From: Actinophytocola sp. | Lineage (GTDB): Bacteria; Actinomycetota; Actinomycetes; Mycobacteriales; Pseudonocardiaceae | NCBI GenBank assembly: GCA_009377395.1 | Contig: WHUB01000045.1 | Span: 1-34,428, forward strand | Direction of reading: 5' to 3' | Length of the DNA stretch: 34,428 nt | Shown: one piece after another, positions 25,730 to 34,428 of the stretch | How the letters are laid out: the number at the start of each line of letters is the position of its first letter | How positions within the stretch are numbered: the first letter of the stretch is position 1 | Notes under the pieces: model-generated | Told to the model about the DNA's origin: nothing | What the model saw: the letters and a program-made list of their open reading frames with translations, nothing else | The model's database searches: none | Translations under genes and position numbers: made by a program

Positions 25730-25769
25730 GTAGGGCACCGTGCCGGCCGGCGTCGGCACGGTGCCCTAC
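25730..25769 (+). terminator. Terminator of the mce operon
   Basis: GTAGGGCACCGTGCCG (25730-25745) and CGGCACGGTGCCCTAC (25754-25769) form a perfect 16-bp stem around an 8-base loop. No T tract follows. It begins 10 bases after the last mce-associated gene. Confidence 0.85.
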
Positions 25770-25843
25770 TCGTCGTGGTGCCGCACCAGGCTGAGATGAC
25801 CGTGCGTCACCGCACTGGTCGCGACGTCGTCCCGCTTGGTGGC

Positions 25844-25872
25844 TTGACTCGGCGGCCCTGGCACGCCACCCT
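25844..25872 (+). promoter_or_regulatory. Possible distal promoter for rpoB
   Basis: TTGACT (25844-25849) is followed after 17 bases by CACCCT, which keeps only the A and final T of a -10 box. It lies about 115 bases upstream of a much better promoter. Two promoters before rpoB would fit mycobacterial precedent. Confidence 0.25.
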
Positions 25873-25958
25873 GAATCGCGAAGAGCCACGATGCTTCCCA
25901 GCGGGCGGGGGCAAGTGGACAAGGTGCGGTGAGGCTGGGCCCCGATGCGCGTGCCCCC

Positions 25959-25987
25959 TGGACAGCGGCGAGTTTCGTCGCTAGACT
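25959..25987 (+). promoter_or_regulatory. Main rpoB-rpoC promoter
   Basis: TGGACA (25959-25964) and TAGACT (25982-25987) are separated by exactly 17 bases, close to the actinobacterial housekeeping consensus (TTGACA/TAnnnT). Transcription would start near 25994, leaving a leader of about 150 bases before the rpoB TTG. Confidence 0.65.
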
Positions 25988-26144
25988 GCTCTGTTGCGCT
26001 GCCCGCTTTCATGCTGCCCTGAGCCGGGCGCTACGATGGCGGACACCACCGCACCTTATAGACAGTCGGCGCTTCGTATTGCCATGTTACGTGTCAACGT
26101 GGCGTTGCTGTCCAACCGCTTATCTGTCCCCGGAAGGACGCATC

Positions 26145-29100
26145 TTGGCAGTCTCTCCCGCGAACCAAGCCAACATTGCGAACCCATCGGAGATTCCTGG
26201 AGCACCCAAACGGGTCTCATTCGCGAAGATTCGCGAACCGCTCGCCACGCCTGACCTGCTCGACGTGCAGATCAAGTCGTTCGAGTGGTTCGTCGGCGAC
26301 GAAGCATGGTTCGAGCGCCGGGTGAACGAGGGCGAAGAGAACCCCATCGGGGGGCTCGCGGAAGTTCTCGGCGAGATCTCGCCGATCGAGGACTTCTCCG
26401 GTTCGATGTCGCTCTCCTTCGCCGATCCACGCTTCGACGAGGTCAAGGCCTCCGTCGAGGAGTGCAAGGACAAGGACATGACCTACTCGGCGCCGCTGTT
26501 CGTGACCGCCGAGTTCGTCAACAACAACACTGGTGAGATCAAGAGCCAGACGGTCTTCATGGGCGACTTCCCCGTGATGACCGACAAGGGCACCTTCATC
26601 ATCAACGGCACCGAGCGTGTCGTCGTCTCCCAGCTCGTCCGCTCGCCAGGTGTGTACTACGACCAGGCCATCGAGAAGACGACGGACAAGGACGTCTTCA
26701 GCGTCAAGATCATCCCGAGCCGGGGCGCCTGGCTCGAGTTCGACGTCGACAAGCGCGACACCGTCGGCGTGCGCATCGACCGCAAGCGCCGCCAGCCGGT
26801 CACCGTGCTGCTCAAGGCGCTCGGCTGGTCGGCCGAGGCGATCAGGGAGCGGTTCGGCTTCTCCGAGACGCTGATGGCGACGTTGGAGAAGGACCACACC
26901 GCGGGCACCGACGAGGCGCTGCTCGACATCTACCGCAAGCTCCGCCCCGGCGAGCCGCCGACGAAGGAGAGCGCGCAGACGCTGATCGAGAACCTGTTCT
27001 TCAAGAACAAGCGCTACGACCTCGCGCGCGTCGGCCGCTACAAGATCAACAAGAAGCTCGGGCTCGAGCAGTCGTACGAGACCGGCACGCTCACCGAAGA
27101 GGACATCGTCTCCACCATCGAGTACCTCGTCCGGCTGCACGCGGGCGAGCACACGATGACCAGCGTCGCGAACGTCGAGGTGCCGGTCGAGACCGACGAC
27201 ATCGACCACTTCGGCAACCGCCGGCTGCGCACCGTCGGTGAGCTGATCCAGAACCAGATCCGGGTCGGCCTCTCCCGCATGGAGCGCGTGGTCCGGGAGC
27301 GGATGACCACCCAGGACGTCGAGGCGATCACGCCGCAGACCCTGATCAACATCCGCCCGGTCGTCGCCGCGATCCGGGAGTTCTTCGGGACCTCGCAGCT
27401 CTCGCAGTTCATGGACCAGAACAACCCGATCGCTGGCCTGACGCACAAGCGTCGTCTCTCGGCCCTCGGTCCTGGTGGTCTGTCCCGTGAGCGCGCCGGC
27501 ATGGAGGTCCGCGACGTCCACCCGTCGCACTACGGCCGCATGTGCCCGATCGAGACGCCGGAAGGCCCGAACATCGGCCTGATCGGCTCGCTGTGCTCCT
27601 ACGCGCGGGTGAACCCGTTCGGCTTCATCGAGACGCCGTACCGGAAGGTCGTCGAGGGCCGGGTCACCGACCAGGTCGACTACCTGACCGCCGACGAGGA
27701 GGACCGTCACGTCAAGGCGCAGGCCAACGCGCCGATCGACGCCGACGGCCACTTCACCGAGGAGAAGGTCCTCGGCCGCAGGAAGGGCGGCGAGGTCGAG
27801 CTCATCGACCCGCTGGAGATCGACTACATGGACGTCTCGCCGAGGCAGATGGTCTCGGTCGCGACGGCCATGATCCCGTTCCTCGAGCACGACGACGCCA
27901 ACCGTGCGCTGATGGGCGCGAACATGCAGCGGCAGGCGGTGCCGCTGCTGCGCAACGAGTCGCCGCTGGTCGGCACCGGTGTCGAGCTCCGTGCCGCCGT
28001 GGACGCCGGTGACGTGCTGCTCGCCGAGGAGGCGGGCGTGGTCGAGGAGGTCTCGGCCGACCTCGTCACGGTGATGCACGACGACGGCAGCCGTCGCACC
28101 TACGGGCTGTACAAGTACCGCCGCTCCAACCAGGGCACCTGCATGACCCACAAGCCCATCGTCAACGAGGGCGACCGGGTCGAGGTCGGTCAGGTCATCG
28201 CGGATGGTCCGTCCACAGAGGACGGCGAGATGGCGCTCGGCAAGAACCTGCTGGTCGCCGTCATGCCGTGGGAGGGCCACAACTACGAGGACGCGATCGT
28301 CATCTCCGAGCGCCTGGTGCAGGACGACGTGCTCACGTCGATCCACATCGAGGAGCACGAGGTTGACGCCCGCGACACCAAGCTCGGTGCCGAGGAGATC
28401 ACCCGGGACATCCCGAACGTCTCCGAGGACGTCCTCGCCGACCTCGACGACCGGGGCATCGTGCGCATCGGCGCCGAGGTGCAGCCGGGCGACATCCTGG
28501 TCGGCAAGGTCACGCCGAAGGGCGAGACCGAGCTGACCCCGGAGGAGCGGCTGCTGCGGGCCATCTTCGGCGAGAAGGCCCGCGAGGTGCGCGACACCTC
28601 GCTGAAGGTGCCGCACGGTGAGAACGGCAAGGTCATCGGCATCCGGATGTTCTCCCGTGACGAGGACGACGAGCTGCCACCCGGCGTGAACGAGCTGGTG
28701 CGGGTCTACGTCGCCAAGAAGTCGAAGGTCCAGCCGGGCGACAAGCTCGCGGGCCGTCACGGCAACAAGGGCGTCATCGGCAAGATCCTGCCGATCGAGG
28801 ACATGCCGTTCATGGAGGACGGCACCCCGATCGACGTCGTGCTCAACACCCACGGTGTGCCGCGACGGATGAACATCGGGCAGATCCTCGAACTGCACCT
28901 CGGCTGGCTGGCATCGCAGGGCTGGAAGATCGAGGGCTCACCGGACTGGGCGCAGAAGCTGCCGGAGGAACTCTACGACGTCGAGCCGGGGACGAACACG
29001 TCCACGCCGGTGTTCGACGGTGCCCGCGAGGAGGAGCTGACCGGGCTGCTCGGCTGCACCAAGCCGAACCGGGACGGCGACCGCCTCGTCCACACCGACG

Positions 29101-29624
29101 GCAAGGCGACGCTGCTCGACGGCCGCTCCGGCGAGCCGTTCCCGTACCCGGTCGCGGTGGGCTACATGTACACCCTGAAGCTCCACCACATGATCGACGA
29201 CAAGATCCACGCCCGGTCCACCGGTCCGTACTCGATGATCACCCAGCAGCCGCTCGGTGGTAAGGCACAGTTCGGTGGCCAGCGCTTCGGTGAGATGGAG
29301 TGCTGGGCGATGCAGGCCTACGGCGCGGCGTACTCGCTGCAGGAGCTGCTCACGATCAAGTCGGACGACGTGGTCGGCCGCGTGAAGGTGTACGAGGCCA
29401 TCGTCAAGGGCGAGAACATCCCGGAGCCGGGCATCCCGGAGTCGTTCAAGGTGCTGCTGAAGGAACTTCAGTCGCTGTGCCTGAACGTGGAGGTGCTCTC
29501 CAGCGACGGCGCCGCGATCGAGATGCGCGACTCCGACGACGAGGACCTGGAACGCGCCGCGGCCAACCTCGGCATCAACCTGTCCCGCAACGAGTCGCCG
29601 TCCGTCGACGACGTCATGCACTAG
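26145..29624 (+). CDS. rpoB: DNA-directed RNA polymerase subunit beta
   Basis: RpoB forms half of the catalytic core of RNA polymerase. I chose TTG 26145 (1159 aa) because GGAAGG (26132-26137) is well placed and the N-terminus LAVSPANQ… aligns with the TTG-initiated mycobacterial protein just before the conserved [14 protein letters not shown]; the frame remains open upstream through the promoter. The rifampicin region reads [18 protein letters not shown] then [13 protein letters not shown]. Asp424, His434 and Ser439 (E. coli 516, 526, 531) are the sensitive-type residues, but the usual Leu-Ser at E. coli 521-522 is Ile429-Ala430. Other family segments are [20 protein letters not shown] and [19 protein letters not shown]. 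rpoC follows after 40 bases. Confidence 0.98.
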   Translation: MAVSPANQANIANPSEIPGAPKRVSFAKIREPLATPDLLDVQIKSFEWFVGDEAWFERRVNEGEENPIGGLAEVLGEISPIEDFSGSMSLSFADPRFDEVKASVEECKDKDMTYSAPLFVTAEFVNNNTGEIKSQTVFMGDFPVMTDKGTFIINGTERVVVSQLVRSPGVYYDQAIEKTTDKDVFSVKIIPSRGAWLEFDVDKRDTVGVRIDRKRRQPVTVLLKALGWSAEAIRERFGFSETLMATLEKDHTAGTDEALLDIYRKLRPGEPPTKESAQTLIENLFFKNKRYDLARVGRYKINKKLGLEQSYETGTLTEEDIVSTIEYLVRLHAGEHTMTSVANVEVPVETDDIDHFGNRRLRTVGELIQNQIRVGLSRMERVVRERMTTQDVEAITPQTLINIRPVVAAIREFFGTSQLSQFMDQNNPIAGLTHKRRLSALGPGGLSRERAGMEVRDVHPSHYGRMCPIETPEGPNIGLIGSLCSYARVNPFGFIETPYRKVVEGRVTDQVDYLTADEEDRHVKAQANAPIDADGHFTEEKVLGRRKGGEVELIDPLEIDYMDVSPRQMVSVATAMIPFLEHDDANRALMGANMQRQAVPLLRNESPLVGTGVELRAAVDAGDVLLAEEAGVVEEVSADLVTVMHDDGSRRTYGLYKYRRSNQGTCMTHKPIVNEGDRVEVGQVIADGPSTEDGEMALGKNLLVAVMPWEGHNYEDAIVISERLVQDDVLTSIHIEEHEVDARDTKLGAEEITRDIPNVSEDVLADLDDRGIVRIGAEVQPGDILVGKVTPKGETELTPEERLLRAIFGEKAREVRDTSLKVPHGENGKVIGIRMFSRDEDDELPPGVNELVRVYVAKKSKVQPGDKLAGRHGNKGVIGKILPIEDMPFMEDGTPIDVVLNTHGVPRRMNIGQILELHLGWLASQGWKIEGSPDWAQKLPEELYDVEPGTNTSTPVFDGAREEELTGLLGCTKPNRDGDRLVHTDGKATLLDGRSGEPFPYPVAVGYMYTLKLHHMIDDKIHARSTGPYSMITQQPLGGKAQFGGQRFGEMECWAMQAYGAAYSLQELLTIKSDDVVGRVKVYEAIVKGENIPEPGIPESFKVLLKELQSLCLNVEVLSSDGAAIEMRDSDDEDLERAAANLGINLSRNESPSVDDVMH

Positions 29625-29664
29625 TCGACCTCTAGCCAACCAACTAATTGGGAGAGAACTCCAC

Positions 29665-32600
29665 GTGTTGGACGTCAATTTCTTCGATGAGCTCCGCATC
29701 GGCCTCGCCACGGCCGATCAGATTCGCCAGTGGTCCTACGGCGAGGTGAAGAAGCCGGAGACCATCAACTACCGCACCCTCAAGCCGGAGAAGGACGGGC
29801 TCTTCTGCGAGAAGATCTTCGGTCCCACCCGGGACTGGGAGTGCTACTGCGGCAAGTACAAGCGGGTGCGCTTCAAGGGCATCATCTGTGAGCGCTGCGG
29901 CGTCGAGGTGACCCGTGCCAAGGTGCGCCGGGAGCGGATGGGCCACATCGAGCTGGCCGCCCCCGTCACGCACATCTGGTACTTCAAGGGCGTGCCGTCG
30001 CGGCTCGGCTACCTGCTCGACCTGGCCCCGAAGGACCTCGAAAAGATCATCTACTTCGCGGCCTACGTCATCACGAGCGTGAACGAGGAGCTGCGGCACA
30101 ACGACCAGCCCACGCTCGAGAACGAGATCAACGCCGAGCGCAAGACCATCGAGGCCAAGCGCGATGCCGAGGTCGAGGAACGGGCGCAGAAGCTGGAGGC
30201 CGACCTCAAGCAGGCCGAGGACGAGAGCCTGAAGGCGGACCAGCGCCGCAAGATCAAGGAGGCCGGCGAGCGCGAGATGCGGCAGATCCGCGACCGCGCC
30301 AACCGCGAGCTGGACCGGCTGGAAGAGGTGTGGAACACCTTCACCAAGCTGGAGACCCGTCAGCTCATCGTGGACGAGGTGCTCTACCGGGAGCTGTACG
30401 ACCGCTACGGCGAGTACTTCACCGGCGGCATGGGCGCGGGCGCCATCCAGAAGCTGTGCTCCGAGTTCGACGTCGACGGCGAGGCCGAGAGCCTGCGCGA
30501 CGTCATCCGCAACGGCAAGGGCCAGAAGAAGCTGCGCGCGCTGAAGCGGCTCAAGGTCGTCTCGGCGTTCCAGTCGACCGGCAACGACCCGCGCGGCATG
30601 GTGCTCGACGCGGTGCCGGTGATCCCGCCGGACCTGCGCCCGATGGTGCAGCTCGACGGTGGCCGGTTCGCCACGTCCGACCTGAACGACCTGTACCGCC
30701 GCGTCATCAACCGCAACAACCGGTTGAAGCGGCTGATCGACCTCGGCGCGCCCGAGATCATCGTCAACAACGAGAAGCGGATGCTGCAGGAGGCCGTCGA
30801 CGCGCTGTTCGACAACGGCCGCCGTGGCCGTCCGGTCACCGGCCCCGGCAACCGGCCGCTGAAGTCGCTGTCCGACCTGCTCAAGGGCAAGCAGGGCCGG
30901 TTCCGGCAGAACCTGCTCGGCAAGCGAGTCGACTACTCGGGCCGGTCGGTCATCATCGTCGGTCCGCAGTTGAAGCTGCACCAGTGCGGTCTGCCGAAGC
31001 AGATGGCGCTGGAGCTGTTCAAGCCGTTCGTGATGAAGCGGCTGGTCGACCTCAACCACGCGCAGAACATCAAGTCGGCCAAGCGGATGGTCGAGCGCTC
31101 CCGCTCCGCGGTGTGGGATGTGCTCGAGGAGGTCATCACCGAGCACCCGGTGCTGCTGAACCGGGCGCCGACCCTGCACCGCCTCGGCATCCAGGCATTC
31201 GAGCCGCAACTGGTCGAGGGCAAGGCCATCCAGCTGCACCCGCTGGTGTGCGAGGCGTTCAACGCCGACTTCGACGGTGACCAGATGGCGGTGCACCTGC
31301 CGCTGTCGGCCGAGGCGCAGGCCGAGGCCAGGATCCTGATGCTGTCGGCGAACAACATCCTCTCGCCCGCGTCGGGCCGTCCGCTCGCCATGCCGCGACT
31401 GGACATGGTCACCGGTCTGTTCCACCTGACCAGGCTGGACGAGAACGCGGCGGGCGCGGGCCAGGCGTACGCCTCGTCCGCCGAGGCGATCATGGCGTTC
31501 GACCGGCACCTGCTCGGGCTGCACGCCCCGATCAAGGTCAGGGTGACCGACCGGCAGCCGCCGAAGGAGACCCAGGCCGAGCTGGCCGAGTCCGGCTGGG
31601 AGCCGGGTCAGCCGTGGCTGGCCGAGAGCACCCTCGGCAGGGTGATGTTCAACGAGCTGCTGCCCGCCGACTACCCGTACATCAACGAGGCGTTGCCGAA
31701 GAAGAAGCAGGCCGCGATCGTCAACGACCTCGCGGAGCGGTACTCCATGACCCAGGTCGCGCAGACGCTCGACAAGGTCAAGGACGCCGGCTTCTACTGG
31801 GCGACCCGCTCCGGTGTCACGGTGTCCATTTCGGACGTCCTCGTGCCCGCCGAGAAGGCGCAGATCCTCGAGGACCATGAGGGCAAGGCCGCCCAGGTGG
31901 AGAAGCGCTACCAGCGCGGTCAGCTCTCCCACGCCGAGCGCAACAACGAGCTGGTCAAGGTGTGGGCGCAGGCGACGGAGGACGTCGCGGAGGCCATGGA
32001 GGCGCACTTCCCCGACGACAACTCGATCGCGATGATCGTGAAGTCGGGCGCGGCGGGCAACATGACCCAGGTCCGGTCGCTGGCCGGTATGCGTGGTCTG
32101 GTGTCAAACCCGAAGGGTGAGTACATCCCGCGGCCGATCAAGTCCAACTTCCGTGAGGGCCTGTCGGTGGCGGAGTACTTCATCGCCACGCACGGTGCGC
32201 GGAAGGGTCTCGCCGACACCGCGCTGCGTACCGCCGACTCGGGTTACCTGACCCGTCGTCTGGTCGACGTCTCGCAGGACGTGATCGTGCGTGAGCGCGA
32301 CTGCGGCACCACCCGCGGCATCACCATGACCATCGGCGAGAAGCAGCCGGATGGTTCGATCCTGCGGGCCGAGCACGTCGCGACCAGCGTCTACGCGCGC
32401 ACCATCGCCGACGACGCCGCAGACGCCGACGGCAACGTCGTCGTCAACCGCGGTGACGACCTCGGCGACCCGGCGATCGAGCGGCTGGCGTCCAGCGGTG
32501 TCGACCGGGTGAAGGTGCGCAGCGTGCTGACCTGCGAGTCGGTTGTCGGCGTGTGCGCGCACTGCTACGGGCGCTCGATGGCGACCGGCAAGCTGGTCGA

Positions 32601-33576
32601 CGTCGGTGAGGCCGTCGGCATCGTCGCGGCGCAGTCGATCGGTGAGCCGGGCACGCAGCTGACGATGCGTACCTTCCACCAGGGCGGTGTCGCCGGTGAC
32701 GACATCACCACCGGTCTGCCGCGTGTGCAGGAGCTGTTCGAGGCGCGGGTGCCGAAGGGCAAGGCGCCGATCGCCGAGGTCGCCGGCCGGGTGCGCATCG
32801 AGGAGAGCGAGCGCTTCTGGAAGATCACGCTGATCCCGGACGACGGCGCCGAGGAGATCGTGCTCGACAAGCTGTCCAAGCGGCAGCGGCTCGCGGTGGG
32901 GCCGGAGGGCCCGCTCGCCGACGGCGACCACGTCGGCGTCGGTCAGCAGCTGCTGGAAGGCACACCGGACCCGCACGAGGTGCTGCGGGTCATGGGTCCG
33001 CGCCAGGCGCAGATCCACCTGGTGGACGAGGTGCAGAAGGTGTACCGGGCGCAGGGCGTGTCGATCCACGACAAGCACATCGAGGTCATCGTGCGGCAGA
33101 TGCTGCGCCGCGTCACGATCATCGACTCCGGTGCCACCGACTTCCTGCCCGGCGAGCTGCCGGAGCGGGCACGGTTCGAGGCGATCAACCGGAACACGGT
33201 GGCCGAGGGCGGCGACCCGGCGTCCGGTCGTCCGGTGCTGATGGGCATCACGAAGGCGTCGCTGACCACGGACTCGTGGCTGTCGGCGGCGTCCTTCCAG
33301 GAGACCACCAGGGTGCTGACCGACGCGGCGATCAACGGCCGCTCGGACAAGCTGGTCGGCCTCAAGGAGAACGTGATCATCGGTAAGTTGATCCCGGCCG
33401 GTACGGGCATCAACCGGTACCGCAACATCCAGGTGCAGCCGACCGAGGAGGCCAGGGTCGCGGCGTACGCGATCCCGTCCTACGACGACGGCTACTACAC
33501 CCCGGATGTCTTCGGCTCCGGCACCGGCATGGCCGTCCCGCTCGACGACTACGACTTCGGCCGCGACTTCCGCTAG
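29665..33576 (+). CDS. rpoC: DNA-directed RNA polymerase subunit beta'
   Basis: RpoC carries the catalytic magnesium site. The 1303-residue protein starts at GTG 29665 ([20 protein letters not shown]), with GGGAGAG at 29650-29656. The N-terminal zinc site is Cys60, Cys62, Cys75 and Cys78. The active-site motif NADFDGD holds Asp535, Asp537 and Asp539. The second zinc site is Cys880, Cys957, Cys964 and Cys967. Residue numbers of the first two sites equal those of M. tuberculosis. The coiled-coil insertion near residues 150-225 is the actinobacterial type. It forms an operon with rpoB and ends at a very strong terminator. Confidence 0.98.
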   Translation: MLDVNFFDELRIGLATADQIRQWSYGEVKKPETINYRTLKPEKDGLFCEKIFGPTRDWECYCGKYKRVRFKGIICERCGVEVTRAKVRRERMGHIELAAPVTHIWYFKGVPSRLGYLLDLAPKDLEKIIYFAAYVITSVNEELRHNDQPTLENEINAERKTIEAKRDAEVEERAQKLEADLKQAEDESLKADQRRKIKEAGEREMRQIRDRANRELDRLEEVWNTFTKLETRQLIVDEVLYRELYDRYGEYFTGGMGAGAIQKLCSEFDVDGEAESLRDVIRNGKGQKKLRALKRLKVVSAFQSTGNDPRGMVLDAVPVIPPDLRPMVQLDGGRFATSDLNDLYRRVINRNNRLKRLIDLGAPEIIVNNEKRMLQEAVDALFDNGRRGRPVTGPGNRPLKSLSDLLKGKQGRFRQNLLGKRVDYSGRSVIIVGPQLKLHQCGLPKQMALELFKPFVMKRLVDLNHAQNIKSAKRMVERSRSAVWDVLEEVITEHPVLLNRAPTLHRLGIQAFEPQLVEGKAIQLHPLVCEAFNADFDGDQMAVHLPLSAEAQAEARILMLSANNILSPASGRPLAMPRLDMVTGLFHLTRLDENAAGAGQAYASSAEAIMAFDRHLLGLHAPIKVRVTDRQPPKETQAELAESGWEPGQPWLAESTLGRVMFNELLPADYPYINEALPKKKQAAIVNDLAERYSMTQVAQTLDKVKDAGFYWATRSGVTVSISDVLVPAEKAQILEDHEGKAAQVEKRYQRGQLSHAERNNELVKVWAQATEDVAEAMEAHFPDDNSIAMIVKSGAAGNMTQVRSLAGMRGLVSNPKGEYIPRPIKSNFREGLSVAEYFIATHGARKGLADTALRTADSGYLTRRLVDVSQDVIVRERDCGTTRGITMTIGEKQPDGSILRAEHVATSVYARTIADDAADADGNVVVNRGDDLGDPAIERLASSGVDRVKVRSVLTCESVVGVCAHCYGRSMATGKLVDVGEAVGIVAAQSIGEPGTQLTMRTFHQGGVAGDDITTGLPRVQELFEARVPKGKAPIAEVAGRVRIEESERFWKITLIPDDGAEEIVLDKLSKRQRLAVGPEGPLADGDHVGVGQQLLEGTPDPHEVLRVMGPRQAQIHLVDEVQKVYRAQGVSIHDKHIEVIVRQMLRRVTIIDSGATDFLPGELPERARFEAINRNTVAEGGDPASGRPVLMGITKASLTTDSWLSAASFQETTRVLTDAAINGRSDKLVGLKENVIIGKLIPAGTGINRYRNIQVQPTEEARVAAYAIPSYDDGYYTPDVFGSGTGMAVPLDDYDFGRDFR

Positions 33577-33596
33577 CCCGAACAACACGAAGTAAC

Positions 33597-33642
33597 AAAG
33601 GGGAGGCCCCGGGTGGATTCGTCACCCGGGGCCTCCCCTTTT
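33597..33642 (+). terminator. Strong intrinsic terminator after rpoC
   Basis: AAAGGGGAGGCCCCGGGTG (33597-33615) and CACCCGGGGCCTCCCCTTT (33623-33641) form a perfect 19-bp stem around the loop GATTCGT, ending in TTTT. It is the most canonical terminator in the window. Confidence 0.95.
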
Positions 33643-33644
33643 GC

Positions 33645-33770
33645 GTCGTGTCCCACCTTCAGGACGTCGTGTCCCACCTTCAGGACGTCGTGTCCCACCT
33701 TCAGGACGTCGTGTCCTGCGTTCCTGCCGTCGTGTCCTGCGTTCAAGCCTGCGAGTTCGGCATTCGCGGC
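33645..33770. repeat. Tandem array of six 21-bp repeat units between convergent genes
   Basis: Units 1-3 (33645-33665, 33666-33686, 33687-33707) are identical, beginning GTCGTGTCCC and ending ACCTTCAGGAC. Units 4 and 5 (33708-33728, 33729-33749) share GTCGTGTCC, then read TGCGTTCCTGCC and TGCGTTCAAGCC. A sixth, diverged 21-base unit (33750-33770, from TGCGAGTTCGGC) stays in register. The first three contain the dyad GTCC-N8-GGAC. The array begins 2 bases after the rpoC terminator and ends 5 bases before the stop of the reverse-strand gene. There are no spacers, so it is not CRISPR. Confidence 0.92.
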
Positions 33771-33775
33771 GCCGA

Positions 33776-34180
33776 TCAGACGTCGGTGATGTCGGCGATC
33801 AGCATGTCGATGTCGAACTGCTCCTCTTCCTCTTCCACCGGGACGGCGTCCAGCGTCATCCGGGCGAACGCCTCGGCCTCGTCGCGGTCGAGGAACCACG
33901 ATGCCTTGCCTTCGTCGGACTCGACCTGGAACAGCATCAGCCGCTCACCGTGGTCCTCGAAAGGCACGAAGCGGACGTCGCCGATGCCTGCCGGGGCCTT
34001 GAGCCCTGCGAGCAGCAGGTCACGAGCGAACACCCAGGTGACCCAGCTTTCAGGGCTGGTCTGGAACTCGACGGTGATCGCGTAGGGGTCGTCGGCGCGG
34101 TAGGACCAGCACGAGAACACCGGAGCGGCCTCGTTGGTCAGGGTGATGAACCGTTCCAGTCGCACGGTGTTGGCGGCCAT
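33776..34180 (-). CDS. SsgA-like (SALP) sporulation/cell division regulator
   Basis: A 134-residue protein that matches the SsgA family pattern: DDPYAITVEFQ (30-40), a Trp/Phe pair in WVTWVFARDLLLAGLKAPAG (46-65) and GDVRFVPF (67-74). Family members in streptomycetes recruit or position FtsZ and remodel the cell wall at sporulation septa. The acidic end (EEEEEQFDIDMLIADITD, 116-133) is unlike SsgB, and which SALP subgroup it belongs to is unclear. ATG 34180 follows AGGAGG on the reverse strand (34185-34190). It is convergent with rpoC and bracketed by 21-bp repeat units. No promoter is obvious upstream. The family call rests on motif recognition only. Confidence 0.75.
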   Translation of the reverse strand: MAANTVRLERFITLTNEAAPVFSCWSYRADDPYAITVEFQTSPESWVTWVFARDLLLAGLKAPAGIGDVRFVPFEDHGERLMLFQVESDEGKASWFLDRDEAEAFARMTLDAVPVEEEEEQFDIDMLIADITDV

Positions 34181-34194
34181 GTCGCCTCCTCATC

Positions 34195-34215
34195 GTCGTG
34201 TCCGCCGGTCGTGCC
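34195..34215 (+). repeat. Single 21-bp repeat unit upstream of the SsgA-like gene
   Basis: This segment starts GTCGTGTCC and ends TCGTGCC. It matches unit 4 of the array at 33708-33728 in 17 of 21 positions. It lies 4 bases outside the ribosome site of the SsgA-like gene, on the side where its promoter should be. Confidence 0.5.
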
Positions 34216-34344
34216 GACGTGATCGGGATCTTTCGCGGGGGAGATCCGCCGCAGCGGCGGTGATGACGGTTTTCCCTGTGATCTCAGCCGATACGGTGTT
34301 CCGGCCGTCACATCTGTAACGCCGCAGGTCAGCCTGGCGATGCG

Positions 34345-34374
34345 CGCGCGAACGTCGAACTCGCAGGCAGGAAC
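34345..34374 (-). repeat. Inverted copy of the terminal repeat units
   Basis: Read on the reverse strand this is GTTCCTGCC followed by a 21-base unit starting TGCGAGTTCG. The same sequence layout occurs at 33741-33769 on the + strand: a 13-base core, GCCTGCGAGTTCG, is identical and the flanks are similar (about 23 of 29 positions). Confidence 0.6.
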
Positions 34375-34391
34375 GATGCTCCTATGGTTGG

Positions 34392-34428
34392 TCAAGGGGT
34401 GAGGGTGGCGAGGTCGGTGCGGAGTTGT
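34392..34428 (-). CDS. Possible 3' end of a reverse-strand gene cut by the window edge
   Basis: Read on the reverse strand from the window edge, one frame gives QLRTDLATLTP followed by TGA (34392-34394). The composition looks coding, but only 11 codons are visible and no product can be named. Confidence 0.3.
   Translation of the reverse strand, partial: QLRTDLATLTP

Noticed and set aside
25929-26144. N-terminal extension of RpoB by 72 residues
   Set aside because: It would include the promoter boxes at 25959-25987; the TTG at 26145 has a good ribosome site and matches relatives.
26217-28898. 893-codon reverse frame inside rpoB, and a similar 787-codon one in rpoC (29644-32007)
   Set aside because: Both are antisense to essential, fully conserved genes; long antisense frames are expected at this GC content.
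33645-33770. CRISPR array
   Set aside because: Units are contiguous with no spacers and no cas genes are nearby.
33573-33899. Reverse frame whose translation contains the heptapeptide VGHDVLK repeated
   Set aside because: The peptide repeat is a by-product of the 21-bp DNA repeats; the frame runs through the rpoC terminator and overlaps the SsgA-like gene.
34138-34395. 85-codon reverse frame at the right edge
   Set aside because: It overlaps the start of the SsgA-like gene and an inverted repeat copy, has no ribosome site that I can see and no recognisable sequence.

Overview
The window is high-GC actinobacterial chromosomal DNA. The gene order thrT–metT–rpmG–hadA–hadB … trpT–secE–nusG–rplK–rplA … rplJ–rplL–mkl … rpoB–rpoC is the one I know from Mycobacterium tuberculosis. 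Three features point to a filamentous, probably mycolate-free member of the Pseudonocardiales (Amycolatopsis/Saccharothrix/Lentzea type): hadA and hadB without hadC, an SsgA-like sporulation/division protein, and a complete mce operon inside the ribosomal/RNA polymerase block. This placement is an inference. There is no 16S rRNA gene in the window and no database search was run.

Layout. 281-6011: a secreted M4 (thermolysin-like) metalloprotease with C-terminal accessory domains, then a membrane GAF/degenerate-GGDEF/EAL protein that is probably a c-di-GMP phosphodiesterase. 6023-9032: tRNA-Thr, tRNA-Met, rpmG, the hadA-hadB dehydratase pair, a convergent aspartate-type aminotransferase and tRNA-Trp. 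9102-11767: secE, nusG, rplK and rplA, ending in a long imperfect inverted repeat and a terminator. 11762-12607: a reverse-strand membrane protein of unknown function. 12640-13984: a 111-bp element bounded by inverted repeats, an L10 leader RNA with an attenuator-like hairpin, then rplJ-rplL. 14287-25720: a ten-gene Mce lipid-transport operon (ATPase, two YrbE permeases, MceA-F, two Mce-associated proteins) whose first nine genes all overlap by 1 or 4 bases up to mceF. 25959-33642: the rpoB promoter, rpoB (TTG start), rpoC and a very strong terminator. 33645-34428: an array of 21-bp repeats, an SsgA-like gene on the reverse strand with related repeat units on its other side, and possibly the last codons of another reverse-strand gene.

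How the genes work together. Most of the window is core translation and transcription machinery: L33, L11, L1, L10 and L7/L12, SecE for protein export, NusG, and RNA polymerase beta and beta'. The Mce block would form an envelope complex: a cytoplasmic ATPase drives a YrbE permease pair, and six Mce subunits build the extracytoplasmic lipid channel with help from the membrane-anchored associated proteins. HadAB-like proteins would dehydrate a 3-hydroxyacyl thioester. The protease, the EAL protein and the SsgA-like protein suggest a secreting, developmentally complex organism.

The most unusual signal is the 21-bp repeat family around the SsgA-like gene. Next come the inverted-repeat element upstream of the L10 leader, the degenerate GGDEF beside an intact EAL domain, the Leu-Ser to Ile-Ala change in the rifampicin region of RpoB, and the insertion of a full mce operon between rplL and rpoB.
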